Assembly (NCBI GenBank): GCA_904397845.1
Contig: CAJFOX010000005.1
Coordinates: forward strand, 1 to 64,000
Origin: an uncultured Oscillospiraceae bacterium
Lineage (GTDB): Bacteria > Bacillota > Clostridia > Oscillospirales > Ruminococcaceae
Direction of reading: 5' to 3'
DNA length: 64,000 bases
The notes under the pieces are model-generated. The model was given only the letters and a program-made list of their open reading frames with translations. It made no database searches and was not told the origin of the DNA. Below are positions 53,136 through 62,331 of the stretch, piece after piece. Position 1 is the first letter of the stretch. Each line of letters starts with the position of its first letter. Both the position numbers and the translations under genes were made by a program.

Positions 53136-54215
53136 ATGAATTTTATTTATACTGTATTCGGCTGGCCACTCGGCTGGATTATGTATGTATGTTATTTGAT
53201 TGTAGAAAACTATGGACTTGCTCTGATCCTGTTTACCATTATCACCAAAGCATTGCAGCTTCCTCTGGCCATCAAACAGCAAAAGTCCATGATGAAAACG
53301 GCAATTTTCAAGCCGCAGATGGAAGCTCTGCAGCGCAAATATAAAAATAACAGGGAAAAGCTCAATGAGGAAATGATGAAACTTTATGAGAAGGAACACT
53401 ATAATCCCATGAGTGGTTGCCTTCCTTCTTTAATTAGTTTCCCAATTCTGTTCGGTATGATCGACGTTGTTTATAAACCGATCACCCATATTATCCGGCC
53501 TGGTTCCGATATCATTGAAAAGGCTACCGAGATCCTCACCAGCCTTGGGATGAACACTGGAAATACGATGGCGTCTCAGATTTCAATCATCAACGCGATC
53601 CAAGCGGATCCATCCCCCTGGAGCGAGCTGGGCGCTGATTTTATTGCCAAGGCACAGTCGATGAATTTTTCTTTTTTGGGTGTAAACCTGGCGGCAACGC
53701 CGACGATTACCCCTGGTGGGCAGCCGATGTCGGTTTATATTCCGCTTTTACTGGTGCCGATTCTGTCCGGCATTACCTCGCTTTTGATTTCCATTCAGGC
53801 CCAGCGCCAGAATAAGGCAACAGTGGGAGATATGGCCGGCGGTGGAATGATGAAAGGCATGATGTATTTCATGCCATTGTTCTCTTTGTGGTTTGCTTTC
53901 CAGGTACCTGCGGGCGTTGGCATGTACTGGCTGCTGTCCAACATACTGACGATGGTACAAACCGCTGTCCTTCATAAAAAATTCGACCCTACCGCTGCAA
54001 TTGAAGCAGCAAAAGCGGCGGAAGAAGCGGAAAAGGAAAGAGAACGGGAAGAGCGGCGTCTGTTAAAGGAAAAGAAGGCCCAGGGAAAACAGCTGGATGA
54101 AAAAGAAAGCGAAAAGGCCATGAGCACCAAGGAGCTGAACGCAAAAAAAATCGCCGAGGCCCGCCGCCGGATGGCTGAAAAATATGGCGACGTCTACACC
54201 GAGGATGAGGAATAG
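53136..54215 (+). CDS. yidC: Membrane protein insertase YidC (SpoIIIJ-type)
   Basis: The 359-residue insertase has a first membrane helix (about 8-28), the conserved cytosolic hairpin with KTAIFKPQMEALQRKYKNN, then HYNPMSGCLPSLISFPILFG and later helices with MPLFSLWFAFQVPAGVGMYW. The C-terminus (about 295-359) is a long highly charged, helical tail. There is no lipobox at the start, unlike B. subtilis SpoIIIJ. ATG at 53136 follows GGAGGACAAGGA. An unusually large loop (about 115-205) separates helices two and three, as in many Clostridia. Confidence 0.95.
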   Translation: MNFIYTVFGWPLGWIMYVCYLIVENYGLALILFTIITKALQLPLAIKQQKSMMKTAIFKPQMEALQRKYKNNREKLNEEMMKLYEKEHYNPMSGCLPSLISFPILFGMIDVVYKPITHIIRPGSDIIEKATEILTSLGMNTGNTMASQISIINAIQADPSPWSELGADFIAKAQSMNFSFLGVNLAATPTITPGGQPMSVYIPLLLVPILSGITSLLISIQAQRQNKATVGDMAGGGMMKGMMYFMPLFSLWFAFQVPAGVGMYWLLSNILTMVQTAVLHKKFDPTAAIEAAKAAEEAEKEREREERRLLKEKKAQGKQLDEKESEKAMSTKELNAKKIAEARRRMAEKYGDVYTEDEE

Positions 54216-54245
54216 TGTTTTGCCACTTGGAATGGAGGTTTTATT

Positions 54246-55088
54246 GTGAATCGTGAAATCATTGCCACTGGCAGAACAGTGGATGAAGCATTGGATAAAG
54301 CATATGAGCAGCTGGGCGTGTCCCGTGATGAAGCGCAGTTTGAAATCCTCGATCTGCCTAAAAAAGGATTTTTAGGCTTGGGTTCTTCTCCGGCAAAGGT
54401 TCGGGTATTCATCGAGTTTTCCAAAGCCCAGTGCGCAGTGGACTATTTGCAGAGTATTTTTGATCAGATGGGACTGGATCATGTCCAGATAGACGTAACG
54501 GAAATGGAAAATTGCGCGAATATTACTTTGAGCGGTGAGGGCCTTGGCGTACTCATTGGCCGCCGTGGTGAAACGCTGGACGCATTGCAGTATTTGGCAG
54601 GGCTGGTTGCCAACCGCCTGGAAGGCGATTATTACCGCATTGTGGTGGATAGCGGAAATTACCGGGAAAAACGGGAAAAAACCCTGGAAAACCTGGCGAA
54701 AAAATTATCTTCTCAAGTTATTCGCACAGGCCGCAGCGTTACGCTGGAGCCGATGAATCCTTATGAGCGGCGGGTCATCCACGCGACCATTCAGGGGATC
54801 GACGGAGTAACTTCTTCTTCTGTTGGAGAAGAGCCTTCCCGCCGAGTAGTCATTTCTTCTACCAATCCGTCGAAAAAAAGCTATAACCGCAATCGGGCGG
54901 CGGAAAGCGGCGATCGGAGCCGTGACCGTGGAAGCCGGGTCGGCAGAGGCGGCCGGTCGGGCCGCGGCGGATATGAAAAACGTCCGCCACGCGAAAAATA
55001 TGTGCCGCAGGACGTGACCCCCAACCGGACAAAAGTTGAGGTCGAAGACGATGATAAGCCGCTGTATTCCAAAATTGAAATCGACTAA
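54246..55088 (+). CDS. jag: RNA-binding protein Jag/KhpB with RG-rich tail
   Basis: The 280-residue protein has a Jag-N domain (about 1-52, including KKGFLGLGSSPAKV), a KH domain (about 80-155, GRRGETLDALQYLAGLVANR) and an R3H domain (about 155-215, NPYERRVIHATIQG). It binds RNA with KhpA and affects cell elongation. The start is a GTG after GGAGGTTTTATT. The C-terminus (about 218-255) is rich in RG/RS (GRGGRSGRGG), a disordered RNA-binding extension. A terminator follows; mnmE and mnmG are absent. Confidence 0.94.
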   Translation: MNREIIATGRTVDEALDKAYEQLGVSRDEAQFEILDLPKKGFLGLGSSPAKVRVFIEFSKAQCAVDYLQSIFDQMGLDHVQIDVTEMENCANITLSGEGLGVLIGRRGETLDALQYLAGLVANRLEGDYYRIVVDSGNYREKREKTLENLAKKLSSQVIRTGRSVTLEPMNPYERRVIHATIQGIDGVTSSSVGEEPSRRVVISSTNPSKKSYNRNRAAESGDRSRDRGSRVGRGGRSGRGGYEKRPPREKYVPQDVTPNRTKVEVEDDDKPLYSKIEID

Positions 55089-55121
55089 AAATAAACTGTC
55101 CTTATGTTTGCGGCAGTCTAT

Positions 55122-55160
55122 AAAAAACAGGAGCAGATCTTTATCTGCTCCTGTTTTTTG
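55122..55160 (+). terminator. Intrinsic terminator after jag
   Basis: AAAAACAGGAGCAGA pairs with TCTGCTCCTGTTTTT, followed by TG. It lies 35 bp after the stop. The interval 55161-55320 contains no gene. Confidence 0.9.
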
Positions 55161-55320
55161 CTATATAAAAGCACTGAAAATATTCGGGTACCGCACTTTG
55201 TATGGACTAAGACAGCTATTGCAAAGCTTTCCCTTATTTGCCGCTATGGTAAGTTTTAAACGCACGGATTTAATGTCAAAAGTCATCCCGCTAATTGGCC
55301 GCCGTAACAGCAGTCACATT

Positions 55321-55485
55321 TTATTTGCGTTTTTTAAACCAATAGACAAATAAACTGACGATTGCCGCAGCTGCAATTCCCACGCCAACCCAGAACCAAA
55401 CAGAGAGGCTGCCGCTGACAAAAACAGCGGTTGGCCCGTCAGCGCCGCCAATGATCCCGATATTTGAAGCAAAAAATAAATTCAT
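55321..55485 (-). CDS. 54-residue microprotein with IGGADGPT motif and one membrane helix
   Basis: Residues 9-19 read IGIIGGADGPT, the hallmark of the membrane beta subunit of Na+-translocating decarboxylases (OadB/GcdB/MmdB), where it lies in the ion path. Here the motif stands alone at the N-terminus, followed by one membrane helix (about 27-49) and a KKRK tail. ATG at 55485 follows AGAGGGCGG. It lies 13 bp after the CDF transporter gene. Free-standing proteins of this kind are often misnamed as decarboxylase subunits. Function is unknown; a helper of the transporter is possible. Confidence 0.75.
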   Translation of the reverse strand: MNLFFASNIGIIGGADGPTAVFVSGSLSVWFWVGVGIAAAAIVSLFVYWFKKRK

Positions 55486-55498
55486 TGCACCGCCCTCT

Positions 55499-56407
55499 TT
55501 ACAGATTTGTCTGTTCTTCCAATTCTGGTACCAGTTCCAGAGAATAATCGTCAAATTCCTGCCCCAGCGCCGTATAGATTTCGTCGTACATTTCATGCAG
55601 AAGCGTCATGGATACCACATCGCTTTTGGGCTTAAAGTAAATGGAAATCCACATCCGCCGCCCAGTAAGCACCACATCGTAAAAAGTACCTGTGTACTGG
55701 AAATCAGCAAGGATACGATGAGAAATATCCTTTACCTTATCGAGGATATCCTCTTTCGGAGCAAACAGGAAAATACTGCGGAAAGCGTCAGAAATCATCT
55801 TTACCGGCTGCGGCAGCATAAACAGAGCAATAACGATGGCCACGATCTGGTCGAAATACGGCGCAATTTTTTGAGCCGGCGTTTCAGCCAGAAAAATCTG
55901 CGCGAAGAAAGCCAGCGCAATACCGATGCTGCAAAGAAAATCGACCTTCCAGCCGTAAATCTCCGCTTCCACTGTAGGAGAGACGGTTTTTTTATGGAAG
56001 TAGCGCATAAAAAGAAGCACCAAAAGGCTGAAAAACGCCAAAATAAACTCAAAAGCGGAAATTTGCCCATAATCAAGATGGCGTCCGCCTTGCAGTAAAA
56101 TTTGGATATTGTTAGTAATCAGTCCCAATGTGACCGAAATCAGCATGAATCCCTTGACAATGATGAACACCGATTCAAACTGAGAATACCCATAAGGTTT
56201 TTTCTCACTGACCGGCTGATAGAAAAGGGGGGTCAAAAACAGGGAAAGGCCAATGACAATCAGTTCCGCCGCATCAAATACCGCATCCATCAAGATGGCT
56301 TGGGAGTTGCTCCATAATGACATCAAAAGCTCTACGACTACAAAAGCCATTCCCGCATACAGGGATATTTTCAGAATAATTTTTTCGTATTTTTGTTTTT
56401 CATTCAC
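55499..56407 (-). CDS. Cation diffusion facilitator (CDF) family transporter
   Basis: The 302-residue protein has about six membrane helices (first near 12-32) and a soluble C-terminal domain (about 205-302). The metal site of helix 2 reads ILMDAVFDAAE (Asp41 and Asp45, where many CDFs have HxxxD), and helix 5 has WKVDFLCSIG. It should export a divalent metal in exchange for protons; the DxxxD form leaves the metal (Zn, Fe, Mn) open. The GTG at 56407 with AAGGTG is preferred over a TTG at 56470. It heads a two-gene unit with the IGGADGPT microprotein. Confidence 0.87.
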   Translation of the reverse strand: MNEKQKYEKIILKISLYAGMAFVVVELLMSLWSNSQAILMDAVFDAAELIVIGLSLFLTPLFYQPVSEKKPYGYSQFESVFIIVKGFMLISVTLGLITNNIQILLQGGRHLDYGQISAFEFILAFFSLLVLLFMRYFHKKTVSPTVEAEIYGWKVDFLCSIGIALAFFAQIFLAETPAQKIAPYFDQIVAIVIALFMLPQPVKMISDAFRSIFLFAPKEDILDKVKDISHRILADFQYTGTFYDVVLTGRRMWISIYFKPKSDVVSMTLLHEMYDEIYTALGQEFDDYSLELVPELEEQTNL

Positions 56408-56557
56408 AATTTCACCTTGCTTTGCATTTTTTTGATGAAGAGTAGGCGAATCTCTTTTTTTATAAGGCAAGACGCCCTACAAAGACAGTCGAAAAACGCC
56501 CAGAGAATGAAAACGCTACGGATCCTTTTCTCCCGGATAGGTCAAGGCCGGCGGCTT

Positions 56558-57802
56558 TCAGCCGCCCGCCTGCAAATCTTCCAGCTTCCAGCTGATTCTT
56601 GTGCTAACCAGCGCATCCAGCAAAAGACCATCAGGCGTGTACTCCTCTGAAAAAATTTTGCCGCTTTCCCGGATTTCAGCGGCCAGCGCCGCTTTGTCAT
56701 AGGGCAAAAGCAGCCTCATCCGAAGCTGGCTGGGCGGCAGAGCTTTTGCTATTGCTTCCAGCAGCCGATTCAAACCATAGCCGGTTTTAGCGGAAATCAG
56801 CACTGTCCCGCTACCCATAACATCGGGCATGTTTTCCAGCCGGTCGCATTTATTCAGCGCCGTGACTACCGGCGTGCCGGCGCATCCCAGCTCATCCAGC
56901 AAACGGCGGGTCACTTCGATCTGATCGTCCACTTCCGGGCTGGAAATGTCGCACACATGCAGCAGAAGATCTGCGTCCGCCGCTTCTTCCAGAGTCGATT
57001 GGAACGCTTCTACCAGTTGGTGCGGCAGCCGGCGCACCAACCCTACGGTATCGATGAGCATAACAGTTCTCCCGTCCGGCAACGTCAGCGCACGGGCAGT
57101 AGGATCCAAGGTGGCAAACAATTGATCCTCCGCCAAAACGCCCGCATCGGTGAGTGTGTTGAGCAGGGTGGATTTGCCTACATTGGTGTAACCTACAATG
57201 GCTACGGTAATGATCCCATCTTTTTTGCGGCGTGCCCGCCGGATACTGCGCTGCCGTTCCAGATTCCGCAGCTGTTCTTCCAGCGATTCAATCCGCCGCC
57301 GGATATGCCGCCGGTCGCTTTCCAATTTACTTTCGCCGGGTCCCCGGGTGCCGATTCCTCCGCCTAACCGGGACAAAACGGTTCCCTGTCCCATCAGCCG
57401 GGGCAGCCGGTATTTTTGCTGCGCCAGTTCTACCTGCAGCTTGCCTTCCCGGCTGCGGGCCCGCTGGGCAAAAATATCTAAAATCAGGGTGGTGCGGTCC
57501 ACTACGGCCAGGCCCGTCACATCCTCAATATTGCGCAGCTGGCTGGCAGTTAGTTCATGATCGAAGATCAGGAGGTTGGCTCCCAGCGCCGCCGCCTGAG
57601 TTTTGATCTGTTCGAGCATACCGCTGCCGACACAGGTGGCTTTATCTACGGAAGGGCGTTTCTGGCTGATTTTACCCAGCACAACAGCGCCGGCCGTTTG
57701 GGCCAGCTCTTCCAATTCATCCAAAGATACCGCTGCGTCGTATTCGCCGGTATCCACCGCTACCAAAATGGCGCGTTCCTGTTCTTCTTTCATTTCGATC
57801 AT
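56558..57802 (-). CDS. hflX: Ribosome-associated GTPase HflX
   Basis: The 414-residue GTPase has the N-terminal HflX domain (about 1-180, with LLIFDHELTASQLRNIED and the glycine-rich SRLGGGIGTRGPGESKLE) and a G domain with G1 GYTNVGKSTL, G3 DTVGLVRRLP and G4 NKCD. HflX splits stalled ribosomes under stress. The C-terminus ends soon after the G domain with a short extension. It has its own promoter and is transcribed towards the origin. Confidence 0.95.
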   Translation of the reverse strand: MIEMKEEQERAILVAVDTGEYDAAVSLDELEELAQTAGAVVLGKISQKRPSVDKATCVGSGMLEQIKTQAAALGANLLIFDHELTASQLRNIEDVTGLAVVDRTTLILDIFAQRARSREGKLQVELAQQKYRLPRLMGQGTVLSRLGGGIGTRGPGESKLESDRRHIRRRIESLEEQLRNLERQRSIRRARRKKDGIITVAIVGYTNVGKSTLLNTLTDAGVLAEDQLFATLDPTARALTLPDGRTVMLIDTVGLVRRLPHQLVEAFQSTLEEAADADLLLHVCDISSPEVDDQIEVTRRLLDELGCAGTPVVTALNKCDRLENMPDVMGSGTVLISAKTGYGLNRLLEAIAKALPPSQLRMRLLLPYDKAALAAEIRESGKIFSEEYTPDGLLLDALVSTRISWKLEDLQAGG

Positions 57803-57824
57803 GATTTCACGCCTTTCTAAAGGT

Positions 57825-57853
57825 AGTATACCACAAATTTCGTTTGTTTGGAA
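57825..57853 (-). promoter_or_regulatory. Probable promoter of hflX
   Basis: On the minus strand TTCCAA (57848-57853) and TATACT (57825-57830) are separated by 17 bp. The -35 is poor, the -10 is good. Confidence 0.6.
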
Positions 57854-57863
57854 AGGGAGGACA

Positions 57864-57902
57864 ATAAAACGCCTCCCGGCTGACCCGAAAGGCGTTTTTT
57901 AC
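57864..57902 (-). terminator. Terminator-like hairpin after secA
   Basis: AAACGCCT pairs with AGGCGTTT across a long, partly paired loop; TTTTATTG follows on the minus strand. It lies 14 bp beyond the secA stop. Confidence 0.65.
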
Positions 57903-57915
57903 AGAGAAAGGAAGG

Positions 57916-60648
57916 CTATCTTCCACAACAGTGTTTGTATTTCTTGCCGCTGCCGCAAGGGCAGGGATCGTTGCGGCCCACCTTTTTGCCGACCTTGACC
58001 GGTTCTTTTTTCACCGTTCCATCGGAAGAACCGCCGGAGGCCGTCACAGGTTTGGCGACCTGCTCACGACGAGGCGCCTCCCGGCTGACCCGCACAGTGA
58101 GCATCATCTTTACCGTATCCTCTTTGATGGACTGCACCATTTCGTCGAACATATCGGAACCGACCATCCGGTATTCCACCACAGGGTCGCGCTGGGCATA
58201 AGCCTGCAAAGAAATTCCCCGCTTGAGTTCATCCATGGCGTCGATGTGATCCATCCATTTGGTATCCACGTTGCGCAGCAGCACAACCCGTTCCAGTTCA
58301 CGCATCAGCTCACTGCCGATTTCCTCTTCCCGCTGCTCGTACTTCTCCTTAGCGCGGCTGATCAGTGTATCCCGGATGTCTGATTTGGAGACATCTTCCA
58401 GCTGGCGGCCTTCATAATTGAAATCGGCTTCATCGCACAGCCAGCCGCCGAAATGCACTTTCAGGCCTTTGAGGTTCCAGTCCTCCTTATTCTCGTCGTC
58501 AGCCAAAAAGAGGTCCACCGCGTCGGAGATAGTGCTCTCCGTCATCTTAAGGATGGTTTCCTTTAAGCTTTCGCCGTTTAAGACACTGGCCCTCTGGCGA
58601 TAGATGGTTTCCCGCTGTTTGTTCATCACGTCGTCGTATTCCAGCACCCGTTTTCTGGTGGCGAAGTTTCGGCCCTCCACCTTTCTCTGGGCGTTTTCGA
58701 TAGCATTTGTCAGCATTTTGTTCTCAATCGGAGTTTTTTCATCCAGCCCAATGGAGTCCATCATGTTGAAGATGCGCTCTCCGCCGAACAGCCGCATTAG
58801 GTCGTCTTCCAGCGACAGGTAAAAGCGGGTGGCGCCTGGGTCCCCCTGGCGGCCGGAACGGCCGCGCAGCTGGTTGTCGATCCGGCGGGATTCATGCCGC
58901 TCAGTGCCGATGATATATAAGCCTCCTGCCTCTTTGACCTTTTCGGCTTGCGGGGCAAATTCCTCTTTGAATTTTGCCAGCAGCTGGGCAAAGCGGGCAC
59001 GTGCGTCAAGAATCTCCTGGTCGTCAGTTTCACCAAAGCCGGTAGCCTCCAGGATCATTTCCTCACTCATGCCTTCCCGGCGCAGCTGATCCTTGGCGGC
59101 GTATTCCGCATTGCCGCCCAGCACGATATCAGTGCCGCGCCCTGCCATGTTGGTGGCAATCGTCACCGCTGCGAAATGACCGGCCTGGGCTACGATCTGG
59201 GCTTCTTTTTCATGATATTTGGCATTTAATACTTCGTGGGGAATTCCCCGGCGCTTGAGCAGTTTGGACAGAAGCTCTGATTTTTCGATGGAGACGGTGC
59301 CTACCAGCACCGGCTGCCCTTTTTCATGGCAGGCGGCGATGTCATCGATAACGGCGTTAAACTTTCCCTGTTCGGTTTTATATACCACGTCCGGGCGGTC
59401 ATCCCGCCGCACCGGTTTGTTGGTAGGAATTTCGATGACATCCAATCCATAGATCTCGCGAAATTCACTCTCTTCGGTCATAGCGGTACCGGTCATACCG
59501 GCCAGCTTGTCATACATGCGGAAATAGTTTTGGAACGTAATGGTGGCCAGCGTCTGGGATTCTTTTTGAATGCTGACCCCCTCTTTTGCTTCGATGGCCT
59601 GATGCAGGCCCTCGTTATAACGCCGGCCCATCATGATGCGGCCGGTGAATTCGTCCACGATCAGCACCTGCCCGTCCTTTACCACATAATCGATGTCCCG
59701 GTGCATGATGCCGTAGGCCTTAATCGCCTGGTTGACATGGTGCAGATAGGTGGCGTTTTCCATATCCATCAGGTTATCGATCTGGAAAAAGGCCTCGGCT
59801 TTTTTCACGCCCGCCGGGGTCAAAGTAGCGGTGCGGGCTTTTTCATCTACGATGTAGTCTCCATCCACGTCGTCGTGTTCTTCCTTGGCGTCCAGCTCTT
59901 TGACCTTTACAAAACGCATTTTGCGCACAAGCTGGTCAGCCAGCTGGTACAGGTCGGTGGATTTGGCGCCGGGGCCGGAGATAATCAAAGGCGTCCGGGC
60001 CTCATCAATCAAAATAGAGTCCACTTCGTCTACAATGGCATAATGATGTCCCCGCTGTACTTGGTTTTCCTTACGGACGGCCATGTTATCACGCAGATAG
60101 TCGAACCCCATCTCGTTATTGGTTCCGTAGGTGATGTCGGCGGCATAGGCCTGCCGCCGCTGGTCAGAATTGAGGTCGTGGACGATAAGGCCCACCGAAA
60201 GGCCTAAAAAGCGATAGACTTTGCCCATCCATTCCGAGTCGCGCTTGGCCAGATAATCGTTCACGGTAACGATGTGAACGCCTTTGCCCTCCAGCGCATT
60301 TAAATAGGCGGGCAGGGTGGCGACCAGCGTTTTGCCCTCGCCGGTTTTCATCTCAGCGATGCGGCCCTGGTGCAGCACTACGCCGCCCAGCACCTGCACA
60401 GGGAAGGGGCGCATACCCAATACCCGGTCAGCTGCCTCCCGGCAGACGGCGAAGGCGTCGGGCAGAATGTCGTCCAGCGTCTCGCCGGCAGCAAGCCGTG
60501 CTTTCAAAGCCGGCGTCTGCTCCTGCAGCTGCCGGTCGGACATCGCTTTATATTTGTCTTCCAGGGAGAGAACCTGATCTACAATCGGACGAATATTTTT
60601 CAGTTCTCTCTGGGAATAAGTTCCAAAAATTTTTTCAAAAAGCCCCAT
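57916..60648 (-). CDS. secA: Preprotein translocase ATPase SecA
   Basis: The 910-residue motor drives proteins through SecYEG. NBD1 has [19 protein letters not shown] (Walker A, about 99-117) and [19 protein letters not shown]; the preprotein cross-linking domain follows; NBD2 has [15 protein letters not shown] and [21 protein letters not shown]. The C-terminus has a basic linker and the SEC-C zinc motif [13 protein letters not shown]. The start at 60648 is the family MGLFEKIFG, preceded by GAGGAGGG. Confidence 0.98.
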   Translation of the reverse strand: MGLFEKIFGTYSQRELKNIRPIVDQVLSLEDKYKAMSDRQLQEQTPALKARLAAGETLDDILPDAFAVCREAADRVLGMRPFPVQVLGGVVLHQGRIAEMKTGEGKTLVATLPAYLNALEGKGVHIVTVNDYLAKRDSEWMGKVYRFLGLSVGLIVHDLNSDQRRQAYAADITYGTNNEMGFDYLRDNMAVRKENQVQRGHHYAIVDEVDSILIDEARTPLIISGPGAKSTDLYQLADQLVRKMRFVKVKELDAKEEHDDVDGDYIVDEKARTATLTPAGVKKAEAFFQIDNLMDMENATYLHHVNQAIKAYGIMHRDIDYVVKDGQVLIVDEFTGRIMMGRRYNEGLHQAIEAKEGVSIQKESQTLATITFQNYFRMYDKLAGMTGTAMTEESEFREIYGLDVIEIPTNKPVRRDDRPDVVYKTEQGKFNAVIDDIAACHEKGQPVLVGTVSIEKSELLSKLLKRRGIPHEVLNAKYHEKEAQIVAQAGHFAAVTIATNMAGRGTDIVLGGNAEYAAKDQLRREGMSEEMILEATGFGETDDQEILDARARFAQLLAKFKEEFAPQAEKVKEAGGLYIIGTERHESRRIDNQLRGRSGRQGDPGATRFYLSLEDDLMRLFGGERIFNMMDSIGLDEKTPIENKMLTNAIENAQRKVEGRNFATRKRVLEYDDVMNKQRETIYRQRASVLNGESLKETILKMTESTISDAVDLFLADDENKEDWNLKGLKVHFGGWLCDEADFNYEGRQLEDVSKSDIRDTLISRAKEKYEQREEEIGSELMRELERVVLLRNVDTKWMDHIDAMDELKRGISLQAYAQRDPVVEYRMVGSDMFDEMVQSIKEDTVKMMLTVRVSREAPRREQVAKPVTASGGSSDGTVKKEPVKVGKKVGRNDPCPCGSGKKYKHCCGR

Positions 60649-60709
60649 GGCGTCAAATCCCTCCTCGCGGCAAAAGCCGCTTTCCAAGCCAAAAACCGGA
60701 TACTGTTTT

Positions 60710-60739
60710 ATTGTATCTCTTTCTATGCGGATTTGTCAA
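60710..60739 (-). promoter_or_regulatory. Promoter of secA
   Basis: On the minus strand TTGACA (60734-60739) and TACAAT (60710-60715) are separated by 18 bp, about 60 bp before the start. Confidence 0.82.
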
Positions 60740-60802
60740 ACAAGCTGGCTCGTTTTTGTGAACTTTTTGTTAACTTCCCCACGGAAAGAGATTTGATTGG
60801 CC

Positions 60803-60831
60803 TTGTCTTAGCAAGCCGCGCTGTGTATACT
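60803..60831 (+). promoter_or_regulatory. Promoter of the DUF554 gene
   Basis: TTGTCT (60803-60808) and TATACT (60826-60831) are separated by 17 bp. The leader is about 70 nt. Confidence 0.75.
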
Positions 60832-60909
60832 ATGAATCATAGCGGATCGAACAGGACCGTCTGTGGAGGTTTTATATGCGGTTTTTGCCGTGCGAAAAGA
60901 AAAGGGGAA

Positions 60910-61596
60910 ATGAGAATGCTGGGAACATGGGTCAATGTGGCGGCGGTGTTAATCGGCGGGTCCATCGGACTGCTGATTCAAAAAGGGTTATCACAGCGGT
61001 TGGCCGATACGCTGATGAAGGGGCTTGCGCTGTGTACGATCACCATCGGCATTTCCGGTGCGCTGGGTGGCAGTGACACGCTCAAGTTAATTTTGTCGGT
61101 TGTCATCGGGGCGCTGCTGGGTGAGCTTTTGGATCTGGACGGAAAAATCCAAAGACTGGGGGCTTGGGTGGAGCGGCGCTTTTCCAAGGAAGCTGGCGGC
61201 GTTTCCATCGCCGAGGGATTCGTTACTGCCAGCCTGATGTTCTGCGTAGGGGCCATGACTATCGTCGGTTCCCTGCAAAGCGGCCTGACAGGCGACCATC
61301 AAATGCTGTTCACCAAGTCCATGCTGGATTTTGTTTCATCAATGATTTTTGCCTCTTCTTTAGGGCTGGGGGTGCTGTTCGCGGCGGGTTTTGTACTGGT
61401 GTTTCAAGGAGGCGTCACCATGCTGGCGGGGCTGGCGGCCCCGTTTCTGGGCGATGCGGTCATTGCGGAAATGACCTGTGTGGGCTCGGTGCTGATCATC
61501 GGGCTGGGGCTTAACATGCTGGGGCTAACCAAACTCAAGGTCATGAACTACCTGCCGGCCATCTTCCTGCCAATTGTGCTCTGCTTGTTGTGGTAG
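60910..61596 (+). CDS. DUF554 (YdfK-like) membrane protein
   Basis: The 228-residue protein has six to seven membrane helices and the DUF554 pattern: GTWVNVAAVLIGGSIGLLI at the N-terminus, GLALCTITIGISGAL, VVIGALLGELLDLDG, the FCVGAMTIVGSLQSGL segment and GLGLNMLGLTKLKVMNYLPA. Its substrate is unknown. ATG at 60910 or the Met two codons later both fit AAGGGG. Long upstream extensions belong to noncoding DNA opposite secA. Confidence 0.9.
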   Translation: MRMLGTWVNVAAVLIGGSIGLLIQKGLSQRLADTLMKGLALCTITIGISGALGGSDTLKLILSVVIGALLGELLDLDGKIQRLGAWVERRFSKEAGGVSIAEGFVTASLMFCVGAMTIVGSLQSGLTGDHQMLFTKSMLDFVSSMIFASSLGLGVLFAAGFVLVFQGGVTMLAGLAAPFLGDAVIAEMTCVGSVLIIGLGLNMLGLTKLKVMNYLPAIFLPIVLCLLW

Positions 61597-61690
61597 GGAG
61601 TGATATATGATGAAAGCTGCCTTGTTTTCCCGGCTGTTTTTGTCCGCCGGGAGAAAGGGGTTTGGATAAACGGATGAAATGCATAAATTG

Positions 61691-61732
61691 AAAAAAGATC
61701 CTGCCCGATTTTTACGGGGCAGGATCTTTTTC
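61691..61732. terminator. Bidirectional terminator between DUF554 and GNAT genes
   Basis: AAAAAAGATCCTGCCC pairs with GGGCAGGATCTTTTT, with T-runs on both strands. The GNAT stop codon (61712-61714) lies in the loop, so the left... minus-strand coding end forms one arm of the stem. Confidence 0.9.
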
Positions 61733-62299
61733 TACTGCGGCGACAGGGGGAACAAAACCGCCACGAGGTAAAAGATCCAGATAAAACAGGATGTCAGCCT
61801 TTCCCTCTTGGTTGGTCCCATTATAAATCTCTGTGTCAAGTCCGCCGATGCGAAAACCGTTGTTGAGATAAAAAAGGCAGGCAGAAAGATTATTGTCCTG
61901 GGCTTGTGTATAAATGCCGAGATAGCCTTTTTTGGCGGCAAGTTCTTTTGCTTTTTCTATCAGCATGGAAGCAGCGCCCTGTCTGCGGTAATCTTGCTTT
62001 ACTTTTAGATCATAAAGATACCAATATCGGAGAAATCCATCCCGCAGGATAGCGAGGCCGATGCATTTCCCATTATCATATGCCCCGATGAAAGTACTGT
62101 TCCTGCTCATACTGTCAAAATCATAATTTTCGTTGGGAAAACACATTTCACCCGTATCCTGTCGGCCAAATTTCACAATGGAATAGCTCCATTTTTCCTT
62201 TTCATAAGAAGGAATCATGCGTCCCCAAAGCGGAAACGGTTCATTTTCTAAGAGGATATCCTGCTGATGCATTTTGTCGATCTGTCTGATTCCAAACAT
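61712..62299 (-). CDS. GNAT acetyltransferase, streptothricin-acetyltransferase-like
   Basis: The 195-residue protein shows the SatA-type pattern: FIGAYDNGKCIGLAILRDG, YWYLYDLKVKQDYRRQGAAS with the acetyl-CoA loop RRQGAA (about 118-123), AKKGYLGIYTQAQDNNLSA and CLFYLNNGFRIGGLDTEIY. Such enzymes acetylate the beta-lysine of streptothricin or unknown amines. ATG at 62299 has AGGAGGG; the longer frame upstream lies opposite coding sequence of rarA. Its last codons form part of the terminator stem. Confidence 0.85.
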   Translation of the reverse strand: MFGIRQIDKMHQQDILLENEPFPLWGRMIPSYEKEKWSYSIVKFGRQDTGEMCFPNENYDFDSMSRNSTFIGAYDNGKCIGLAILRDGFLRYWYLYDLKVKQDYRRQGAASMLIEKAKELAAKKGYLGIYTQAQDNNLSACLFYLNNGFRIGGLDTEIYNGTNQEGKADILFYLDLLPRGGFVPPVAAVEKDPAP

Positions 62300-62331
62300 G
62301 AAAATCCCTCCTGTCCATGCCACTTTGGCGG

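Noticed and set aside
60370-60909. Long upstream extension of the DUF554 gene
   Set aside because: It is antisense to the secA start and contains the secA promoter; the family start is at 60910-60916.
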